Part shown: one piece after another, positions 58,224 through 64,000 of the stretch | Position numbering within the stretch: the first letter of the stretch is position 1 | Layout of the letters: each line of letters begins with the position of its first letter | Assembly: GCA_963774765.1 (NCBI GenBank) | Contig: CAVZGP010000015.1 | Coordinates: 1-64,000 of the forward strand | Length of the DNA stretch: 64,000 nucleotides | Direction: 5' to 3' | From: Sva-07 sp963774765 | Lineage (GTDB): Bacteria; Actinomycetota; Acidimicrobiia; Acidimicrobiales; Ilumatobacteraceae | Program-made: the position numbers and the translations under genes | Notes under the pieces: generated by a model | Seen by the model: only the letters and a program-made list of their open reading frames with translations | The model's database searches: none | What the model was told of the DNA's origin: nothing

Positions 58224-59120
58224 CGGTTCGATGTCGGCGACCGACTCGTCGGCGGTCTGCTCGTGGACGTCCCCGTCGAACGGCACGGTGATCACCGGCT
58301 CGGCGATCGGATGGCGCCGCATCCAGACGAGCACCACCGTGCCACCGACGACCGCCATCAGCGCCACCCACTGATTCCAGCGCAAGCCGATCATCTCGTC
58401 GGCGCGATCGATGCGCATGCCCTCGACCCAGAACCGGCCGACGCCGTAGCCGATGATGTACATCACGAACAGCTGGCCGGGTGCGGGCCGGACCCGCTTG
58501 TCGATCCAGAGCAACAGCAGACACAACGCCAGGCTCCACATCGATTCGTAGAGAAACGTCGGGTGGAACGTGGTGCCGACCGCGTAGATCGCGGTGTCGA
58601 AATGGGCGGCGTCAATCTCGAGCCCCCACGGCAGGTCGGTCGGCCGACCGAACAGCTCCTGGTTGAAGTAGTTGCCCCACCGTCCGATCGCCTGAGCGAG
58701 CGGAATGGCGGGGGCGGCACACGTCGCTGCGGCCGCCAGTGGGAGCCCGCGCCGCTTCGCCATGTACAGCCCGACCGGGATGCCGAGGAGCAGGGCTCCC
58801 GGAATGCCCAGGCCGCCCTTCCAGATCTGCGGGATGCGGCCGAGGTCGTCGGCGAACAGATCCCAGTCTGTGGCGACGTGGTACAGCCGTGCTCCGATGA
58901 CTCCAGCGAGGACGGCCCAGATTGCGATCGAGCTGGCGTCGTCGCTGGTGCCGATCTCGCGCTCCTCGAGTCGACGTCCGAACAGCCAGACGGCCGCGAC
59001 CACGCCGAGCGCGATCATCAAGCCATACATGTTCAGGCTGAACGGCCCGATCTCGATCGAGTTGAATGACGGGCTGGGGATCGAACCCAGCATCGATGCC
59101 AGCATCGGCGACCCGGTCAA
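58200..59120 (-). CDS. lgt: prolipoprotein diacylglyceryl transferase
   Basis: A 306-residue membrane enzyme that attaches diacylglycerol from phosphatidylglycerol to the Cys of lipoproteins, such as the BtuF and other lipobox proteins in this window. Seven membrane segments; signature GRWGNYFNQELFGRPTDLPW with catalytic Arg, the upstream HxGGLG-like WKGGLGIPGALLLG (the usual His is replaced by Trp-Lys-Gly context here), and HPTFLYESMWSLALC. It overlaps the alpha/beta hydrolase by ATGA and the convergent ABC ATPase by 24 bases. Confidence 0.9.
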   Translation of the reverse strand: MTGSPMLASMLGSIPSPSFNSIEIGPFSLNMYGLMIALGVVAAVWLFGRRLEEREIGTSDDASSIAIWAVLAGVIGARLYHVATDWDLFADDLGRIPQIWKGGLGIPGALLLGIPVGLYMAKRRGLPLAAAATCAAPAIPLAQAIGRWGNYFNQELFGRPTDLPWGLEIDAAHFDTAIYAVGTTFHPTFLYESMWSLALCLLLLWIDKRVRPAPGQLFVMYIIGYGVGRFWVEGMRIDRADEMIGLRWNQWVALMAVVGGTVVLVWMRRHPIAEPVITVPFDGDVHEQTADESVADIEPSGGEPST

Positions 59121-59815
59121 CTCGCCGTGACGCGGGCGACGAACTCGCCGGTCATGCGCTCGATGTCGCCGCGGTCGAAGTCCTGTGTGGCGACGTGATA
59201 GCTGCGTTCGAGCCAGACGTGCTCGACCTCACCGCCATAGTTCGCGGCGAGGTGCTCGCTGTTGGCCGGCTCGACCACGTGGTCCTGCCGCGACGTGATC
59301 AACAGCAGCGGCATCATCAATTCGCCATACCGGTCGGCCATGGGCGTGAGTCCTTGTCGCATGAACGACAGCAGCGGCCGCAGTGGTGCGCCGTCGTAGG
59401 AGCTCTCCTGAACGTCAGGATCAGCGATGTCGCCACCGATTGCCGGAGCGATCTCGGTGCCGTCGTCGACCATCTCCTGGAGCATGTCGAGCACGTCCGA
59501 CGCCTGCGGGGTCGTCGCCGGGTTGATGCAGACGAGCCCGACGACGCTCGCGAGCTCGAATCCCGCCCACAGCGTCAGCGATCCGCCCATGCTGAGCCCG
59601 ACGACAACGATCTCGTCGACCCGGTCAGCGAGCCGACCGTGGGCCGCCCTGACCTCTCCGGTCCAATCGGACCACCCGGTGGTGACCATCTCCTCGACGG
59701 TCGTGCCGTGGCCGGGAAGGCGCGGCATCTCGACATGGTGTCCGAGCGCGACCATCGCTTCGGCGATGCCGCGCATCGACGAAGGGTTGCCGGTGAAGCC
59801 GTGGATCACGAGCAC
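59117..59815 (-). CDS. alpha/beta hydrolase (carboxylesterase-like)
   Basis: An alpha/beta hydrolase of at least 232 residues. LVIHGFTGNPSSMRGIAEAM is the oxyanion-hole segment, the nucleophile elbow is VVVGLSMGGSLTLW (GLSMG), the Asp is in LLLITSRQDHVVEPANSEH and the His in LERSYHVATQDFDR. Homologues usually begin about 25 residues earlier; the same frame continues upstream as LAVLPEADPLSHQG to about 59878 but has no start codon there, while an ATG in another frame lies at 59888. A one-base error near 59880 is likely. GTG 59815 is the only in-frame start. Confidence 0.8.
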   Translation of the reverse strand: MLVIHGFTGNPSSMRGIAEAMVALGHHVEMPRLPGHGTTVEEMVTTGWSDWTGEVRAAHGRLADRVDEIVVVGLSMGGSLTLWAGFELASVVGLVCINPATTPQASDVLDMLQEMVDDGTEIAPAIGGDIADPDVQESSYDGAPLRPLLSFMRQGLTPMADRYGELMMPLLLITSRQDHVVEPANSEHLAANYGGEVEHVWLERSYHVATQDFDRGDIERMTGEFVARVTAS

Positions 59816-59940
59816 GCCAGTGCGTGTCGACCCCTGGTGCGACAGCGGATCGGCTTCGGGCAGGACAGCTAGGCGTACTCATCGTCAACGTTTCTACTCG
59901 CTTCGGCCCCCGTCCGGAACCTCGCCGCCCGAAGTTGCCG

Positions 59941-59977
59941 AACGCGACGTTTGGTGTCTGACACCAAACGTTGCGTT
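59941..59977. repeat. 37-nt palindrome centred on TGTC-T-GACA
   Basis: AACGCGACGTTTGGTGTC is mirrored by GACACCAAACGTTGCGTT with one mismatch around a single T (18-1-18 bases, the same layout as the copy at 25006). It overlaps the last base of the ferredoxin gene stop and precedes the hydrolase on the minus strand. Confidence 0.82.
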
Positions 59978-60288
59978 CAGTGGTAGGGGTCGTTGGTGCT
60001 CAGGGGTTCGTCCCACCAGTCGTCGGGGACCACCGTCGACTGCCAGTCGGGGTCCGGGTAGATGCAATCGACCGGGCAGGCCGGCAGGCACTTGTCGCAG
60101 CCGCTGCACAGCTCGGGAAGGATGATCACGTCCGCACCGTGGTTGAAGATCGCTCCGAAATGCGGCGGACAGTGGCGCAGGCAGGCATCGCAGTTGATGC
60201 ACTCGGCCATCTCGATGCGCAACGGCACGTTCTGCCACTTCTCATTCCGCGTGCGGGTGGCGATCCGATCGTCACGAGTGGCTGCCAT
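59977..60288 (-). CDS. ferredoxin with two 4Fe-4S clusters
   Basis: A 103-residue electron carrier. Two cluster motifs are complete: ECINCDACLRHCPPHFG and LCSGCDKCLPACPVDCIYPD. The C-terminus (DDWWDEPLSTNDPYH) is acidic and aromatic. The N-terminus of about 25 residues is basic. No partner oxidoreductase is adjacent, so the electron acceptor is unknown. A tight palindrome lies after its stop and another upstream of its start. Confidence 0.88.
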   Translation of the reverse strand: MAATRDDRIATRTRNEKWQNVPLRIEMAECINCDACLRHCPPHFGAIFNHGADVIILPELCSGCDKCLPACPVDCIYPDPDWQSTVVPDDWWDEPLSTNDPYH

Positions 60289-60335
60289 CGATGCCGAGGG
60301 TAGTTCCGCGCGGCGACCACGTCCGGACCGGCGGC

Positions 60336-60368
60336 ACGTCCACGATGCGCCTGGCACATCGTGGACGT
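60336..60368. repeat. palindrome with perfect 12-bp arms upstream of ferredoxin
   Basis: ACGTCCACGATG (60336-60347) is matched perfectly by CATCGTGGACGT (60357-60368) with a nine-base loop. It lies in the divergent region between the ferredoxin gene and the TetR gene, so it may be an operator or another intergenic repeat. No other copy is seen in the window. Confidence 0.75.
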
Positions 60369-60381
60369 CGGGCCGCCTCGT

Positions 60382-60399
60382 CTTGACCGATGGGTCAAG
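60382..60399. promoter_or_regulatory. TetR-type operator CTTGACC-N4-GGTCAAG
   Basis: CTTGACC (60382-60388) and GGTCAAG (60393-60399) are perfect seven-base inverted arms four bases apart. It lies 13 bases upstream of the TetR GTG start and about 95 bases from the ferredoxin start. The spacing and symmetry are typical of a TetR self-operator. Confidence 0.7.
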
Positions 60400-60412
60400 T
60401 TTCGGTTGGACT

Positions 60413-61045
60413 GTGGCGGTGACCAGTGCCAGCGCCGAACGTGTCGACAGCACTGACGAACGCCAGCACACCGAGCACGGGCTCGAACGCAAGCAGCAGT
60501 TGCTCGCCGCGGCCGCCGAGCTGTTCGCCGCCCGCGGCTACTCCGCAACCCGCATCGCCGACATCTGCCAGCAGGCGGGCGTCGCCAAGGGGCTCTTCTA
60601 CTGGTACTTCCCGACCAAGGGCGCACTGTTTGCCGAGCTGGTCCGCACGATGCGCCTCCGCCTGCGCCGAGCCCAGGGCATCGCCATGGATCCCGCCGCC
60701 GACGCGATCACCCGTATCGCCGACGGCGCCGAAGCAAGCGTGCGCTTCATGTCCGACAACGCTGCCTACTTCGCACTTCTCGACGTCGAACGCAGCGATC
60801 CCGAGGTCGCGGACGTGCTCACCGAAGGAGCCGGGGTGTACCTCGACGACGTCCGTCGTCTCGTCGAGGACGGCCAACGTGCGGGGACCATCGCCGACGC
60901 TCCATCTGACCTGATCGCCGTCGGCGTGCTCGGCACCGTGTCGTCGTTCTCGAACTCGTACCGCAACGGTCGACTGGGCACCACCATCACCGTCGATGAA
61001 CTCGCCGCCTTCGTTCGGCAGTGGGTGGTCAACGCGCTGCGCTGA
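60413..61045 (+). CDS. TetR/AcrR-family regulator
   Basis: A 210-residue TetR regulator. The HTH is YSATRIADICQQAGVAKGLF followed by YWYFPTKGALFAELVR (about 46-80); the C-terminal domain (RFMSDNAAYFALLDVERSDP) is of the AcrR kind. GTG 60413 is taken as start; GTG 60419 in frame is as good. A perfect inverted repeat precedes it. It is divergent from the ferredoxin gene, which is a candidate target. Confidence 0.85.
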   Translation: MAVTSASAERVDSTDERQHTEHGLERKQQLLAAAAELFAARGYSATRIADICQQAGVAKGLFYWYFPTKGALFAELVRTMRLRLRRAQGIAMDPAADAITRIADGAEASVRFMSDNAAYFALLDVERSDPEVADVLTEGAGVYLDDVRRLVEDGQRAGTIADAPSDLIAVGVLGTVSSFSNSYRNGRLGTTITVDELAAFVRQWVVNALR

Positions 61046-61054
61046 CCCAGCGCA

Positions 61055-62788
61055 CTACGCGGAGTCGCCGGTGTCGAGCGCGGGGTATCGAGCGACGAGC
61101 ACCTTGACGAACGCGTCGACGAGGTCCGGATCGAACTGAGAACGGGAGCCGGACATGACGAACCGGACTGCCTCGTCCCGGGTCCATTCGCGTTTGTATG
61201 CACGCCGCGTGGCCAGCGAGTCGAACACGTCCGCGATGGCCACGATCCGACCCGACAGCGGGATCGCATTGCCCGCGAGCCCGTTCGGATAGCCCGACCC
61301 ATCCCACCACTCGTGGTGCGACCAAGCCACTTCGGCAGCGAGGGCGAACAGCTCGGTCGACACACCACCGAGCAGACGACGGCCGAACACGGTGTGCTGC
61401 TTGACCTCATCGAACTCCTCGACGGTCAGCGGACCCGGCTTCATGAGGACCTGATCGTTGACCGCGACCTTGCCGATGTCGTGGAGTCGCGCCGCCAATC
61501 GGAGTCGTTCGCACCATTCGGGCTGCTGGCCGATCGCGTGACCGATCTCGGCCGCCAGATCGCCGACACCGCTGGTGTGGCGGGTCGTGCTGCCACCGCG
61601 CATCTCGGCGAGCGCGGCGAGACGCTCGTACGCCTCGAGGTGGTAGGCGTCGATGTCGGCGTGGCTGCTGGCGAAGTCCGCGACAAGGCCCGACGTCGTG
61701 AGGCGCGTGATCTGGCCGAGCTGCCGGGCGTTCTCGTTGTCGTGTGCCACCTGCACCGTCCGCATCCGCAGATCGGCAGCGTCGGTGAAAACCTCGCGGT
61801 GGAGCGCGAAGTGCCGTTCGCGATGCTCGAGTGCTTCCAACAACCTGCCCGCCTGCTTGCACGCCACCGCCAGCAGGTCGTGTAGTTCGAGTTCCATCTC
61901 CCGGTGGTCGGTCCGGTCGGCCAGGTCGAGCGCCGCGAGGAACGACGCGATCGCCTCGTCGAGGCGTCCAGTTCGCAAAGCGATGCGTCCCTCGGACACC
62001 ATCACCCCCAACTGTTCGGCGACGGGCAGTTCCTCACCCGATCGGCCCCGCTCGGACCAGTCGGCTCGCGCCTCGGCGAAACATGCGGTCGCCGCCGCGA
62101 TGTCACCGAGCGCGGCGAGTGCTTCGGCAAGGTCCGCCAGGATGATCCCGACCAGGTGCGGCGCGTCGCGACGGGCGAGCGGGAGCGCCCGACGACCGAG
62201 TTCGACGGCCGCTCGGTGTTCACCCCGGCGACCGCGAATGCGGGCGAGGTTCCCGAGCACCATCGCATCGACGTCCGGACGACACAGCGCCTCGTTCACG
62301 GCCAACGCCATCTCGTAGGTGGAGATCGCCCGGTCGTAGTCGGCCATCGACTGATAGATCGCCGCGACCGTGTGCAGGATGCGGCCCTCGTCCGTGCCGT
62401 GATCGGTGGCGCGGTACACCTGCAGCGCCCGCAGACAATGTGTGAGCGCATTCGGATAGTTGCTCGCCTGGTAATGCACTACGCCGATCAGGTGCAAACA
62501 CCACACCAAGGTCAAACTGACCTCGTTGGGCTCGGTCAACTCGACCGCTTCGGTCGCGAGAGCGAAGGCGTACTCGGATCGGCCACGCTGGTGTGCGATC
62601 GAGGCCAAGTGGTACAACGCCTCGGCTTCGAGCGCAGGCTGTTCGTTCGTCCGTGCGAGCACCCGCGCATCCAACGCGAGCCGACGCGACTGCAGTGGGT
62701 CGACGGAACGGCAACGTGCAGCATCGTCCAGCAGCGCTCGAACACGCTGCTGTTCGCGCCCCTGCGCGGCTGTCGCTGATTCCTGCAC
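61055..62788 (-). CDS. TPR-repeat protein with C-terminal HD-GYP domain
   Basis: A 577-residue cytosolic protein. Residues about 15-330 are repeated helix pairs of the TPR type (for example LVWCLHLIGVVHYQASNYPN and AELGRRALPLARRDAPHL-like units); a helix linker follows; residues about 395-570 are an HD-GYP domain with RLHDIGKVAVNDQVLMKPG, HHEWWDGSGYPNGLAGNAIP and RIVAIADVFDSLATRRAYKR. HD-GYP domains hydrolyse cyclic di-GMP. TPRs instead of a receiver suggest control by a protein partner. Convergent with the TetR gene. Confidence 0.88.
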   Translation of the reverse strand: MQESATAAQGREQQRVRALLDDAARCRSVDPLQSRRLALDARVLARTNEQPALEAEALYHLASIAHQRGRSEYAFALATEAVELTEPNEVSLTLVWCLHLIGVVHYQASNYPNALTHCLRALQVYRATDHGTDEGRILHTVAAIYQSMADYDRAISTYEMALAVNEALCRPDVDAMVLGNLARIRGRRGEHRAAVELGRRALPLARRDAPHLVGIILADLAEALAALGDIAAATACFAEARADWSERGRSGEELPVAEQLGVMVSEGRIALRTGRLDEAIASFLAALDLADRTDHREMELELHDLLAVACKQAGRLLEALEHRERHFALHREVFTDAADLRMRTVQVAHDNENARQLGQITRLTTSGLVADFASSHADIDAYHLEAYERLAALAEMRGGSTTRHTSGVGDLAAEIGHAIGQQPEWCERLRLAARLHDIGKVAVNDQVLMKPGPLTVEEFDEVKQHTVFGRRLLGGVSTELFALAAEVAWSHHEWWDGSGYPNGLAGNAIPLSGRIVAIADVFDSLATRRAYKREWTRDEAVRFVMSGSRSQFDPDLVDAFVKVLVARYPALDTGDSA

Positions 62789-62921
62789 CCGTACTCCTCG
62801 TTGGCGGATCGCCCGACGTGAATCGGGTGACTGGGAGTGAACGTACTGCGCACCGTGGTGGCGGTGCGAGAGTCAGAACACATCTTGAACAAGTCCAGAC
62901 CGCCACGAAGGATCGGTCACT

Positions 62922-63836
62922 GTGCGTATCGTGACCACCGCGATGCGAGCACGCCAGGGCGCCCGGAGCGTCGAACGAGGGGCCATCTGGGCGTTCATGC
63001 CCGTGGTCACGATCCTGCCCTTCACCCTGCTCGCTCTGTTCGTCATCTGGGCGCCGTTCGGCTGGCTCACCGAGTTGCGCTACTGGTGGGTGGTGGCCGG
63101 CTTCGCGACGGCCGGGTTGTTGCTGTTCGTGCGACCGATCCAGGTGTTCGTGCTGACGCCACTGCTGAGAGCGCGCGCGGCCACCGTCGACGAGGCCGCA
63201 ATCATCTACCCGCTCTGGGCCCAGATCGCCCAGGCCAACGGGCTGCCGGCGAGCCGGTACGTGGTGCGCGTGCTGCCAACGCAAGAACTGAACGCGTTCG
63301 CGTGCGGCGGGCACCTCGTGCTCGTCACCAGCTTCGCCGTGCACGAACTCAGCCAGGCGCAGTTGCGCGGAGTCCTCGCGCATGAGCTGAGCCACCACCT
63401 CGGTTTGCACACGGTGGCGATCACGATCGGTCACTGGCTGTCGGCGCCGGTGGTGTTGCTGGCACGCGTCGGGTTCTTCCTCGAGAACGTCGGCATCGCC
63501 GCGGCCGACACGTTCGGTCAGAAGTCGCCCGCGGTCAAGGCGATCGGCTCGATCGTCGCGGTGGCAATGCACGCGCTGTCATGGGTGTTCACGGCGTCGC
63601 TTCGCGGCAGCGACGCCGTCGCGAACCTCGTCGGTCACTCGTCGGAGTTCGAGGCCGATCGCCGCGCTGTCCGCATGGGCTTCGGGCGCGAGTTGGCGAG
63701 CGCGCTTCGTGAGCTGTTGGCCCAGGGCACCGGGCGACGACCGATCGGCTGGCGCGCTCGACTCGCTGCGTCACATCCCCCAGCGCGAACACGCGTCGCT
63801 CGCATCGAGGCACTGATGCGTCACCCGGCGCGCTGA
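62922..63836 (+). CDS. M48-family zinc metalloprotease (HtpX-like), membrane-bound
   Basis: A 304-residue membrane protease. Two N-terminal helices (about 22-80), the Zn motif VLAHELSHHLGLHTVAI (HExxH, about 149-165), then two further hydrophobic stretches, and the third ligand Glu in HSSEFEADRRAVRMGFG. LNAFACGGHLVLVTSFAVHE is the typical upstream segment. HtpX-like proteins degrade misfolded membrane proteins. GTG 62922 is the start. Divergent from the HD-GYP gene. Confidence 0.87.
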   Translation: MRIVTTAMRARQGARSVERGAIWAFMPVVTILPFTLLALFVIWAPFGWLTELRYWWVVAGFATAGLLLFVRPIQVFVLTPLLRARAATVDEAAIIYPLWAQIAQANGLPASRYVVRVLPTQELNAFACGGHLVLVTSFAVHELSQAQLRGVLAHELSHHLGLHTVAITIGHWLSAPVVLLARVGFFLENVGIAAADTFGQKSPAVKAIGSIVAVAMHALSWVFTASLRGSDAVANLVGHSSEFEADRRAVRMGFGRELASALRELLAQGTGRRPIGWRARLAASHPPARTRVARIEALMRHPAR

Positions 63837-63857
63837 GTCCACCTACGTTGATTCCCC

Positions 63858-64000
63858 CTATGCCGTGATCGGTGCGACGACGGCGTCGAGGATGGCGATC
63901 AGGTCGTTCGGTGCAAGGCCGATGTCCATTCCCCTCCTGCCGCCGCTCACGTAGACGGTGCCGAAGAGCTCCGCGGTCTCGTCGATCACGGCTCGTAGCC
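63858..64000 (-). CDS. YbaK/EbsC-family Cys-tRNA(Pro) deacylase-like, C-terminal part
   Basis: The last 46 residues or so of a protein cut by the window edge. LFGTVYVSGGRRGMDIGLAP, then NDLIAILDAVVAP, is the C-terminal end of YbaK, which removes Cys wrongly attached to tRNA(Pro). The rest is outside. Convergent with the M48 protease gene. Family certain from this ending; activity not shown. Confidence 0.8.
   Translation of the reverse strand, partial: LRAVIDETAELFGTVYVSGGRRGMDIGLAPNDLIAILDAVVAPITA

Overview
From about 9.3 kb to the right end the window reads as one stretch of a high-GC actinobacterial chromosome, most like an Ilumatobacter-type Acidimicrobiia. The reasons are strong G/C third-position codon use, many GTG and TTG starts, an actinobacterial PAC2 protein, a DUF222/HNH protein, an F420-type nitroreductase-like protein, a mycobacterial-type SerC and a MerR-HTH/citrate synthase fusion. 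The taxon is inferred from gene content; no 16S gene is present.

The left 7 kb is different. It holds a compact, single-strand (minus) mobile element: tyrosine recombinase, excisionase-like HTH protein, P-loop ATPase, several tiny ORFs, a Nu1-like terminase small subunit, a ClpP-like prohead protease, more tiny ORFs and a rho-independent terminator. Its codon use is less GC-biased and the integrase resembles those of Verrucomicrobiota elements (recall, not a search). The content is that of a phage satellite or prophage remnant. Between it and the chromosome lies about 2.2 kb (7.03-9.30 kb) with long G-runs and no credible bacterial gene. This block abuts a zwf gene that lacks its whole N-terminal half. 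The junction at about 9,299 is either a real insertion or an assembly chimera, and I cannot tell which.

Chromosomal layout: truncated zwf, an EamA transporter, a frameshifted HNH gene, LtrA and a class II aldolase (9.3-14.3 kb). Next comes a cobalamin block (14.3-19.0 kb): btuFCD on the minus strand behind a cobalamin riboswitch, and cobO-cobT divergent from it. A DUF368 lipid-carrier transporter is followed by an intact ISL3 element with an 8-bp target duplication (20.0-21.4 kb). Amino-acid biosynthesis follows: aspC, serC, PAC2, metY, a YhhN protein, and ilvBNC behind a leader peptide and attenuator (21.5-30.8 kb). Then come two tandem TetR genes, folD, a REP-associated transposase flanked by its REPs, inositol-phosphate synthase divergent from a LysR gene, a lipoprotein, a threonine dehydratase-like gene, 5-formyl-THF cyclo-ligase and a flavin reductase (30.9-39.2 kb).

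The stretch 39.8-42.8 kb carries a serine hydrolase and ilvD, both interrupted by several indels. A TrkA-C/KefB antiporter pair precedes a redoxin whose active-site cysteine codon is an in-frame TGA followed by a SECIS-like hairpin, a strong selenoprotein candidate. The rest holds a deazaflavin-type oxidoreductase with a divergent TetR and palindromic operators, an acyl-CoA dehydrogenase, gatCAB, a phosphotransferase, two divergent citrate synthase genes (one HTH-fused), an alpha-galactosidase, a MalK/UgpC-type ATPase, lgt, an alpha/beta hydrolase, a ferredoxin, a TetR, a TPR/HD-GYP protein, an M48 protease and the end of a ybaK-like gene.

Between genes there are several families of palindromic repeats: a GTC-N-GAC-centred 33-37 nt family, a GCGATGAG family, a 53-nt hairpin pair showing a compensatory change, and the REPs around the transposase. 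The most notable observations are the putative selenoprotein, the ilvB attenuator, the satellite-like element, the HTH-citrate synthase divergent pair and the repeat families.
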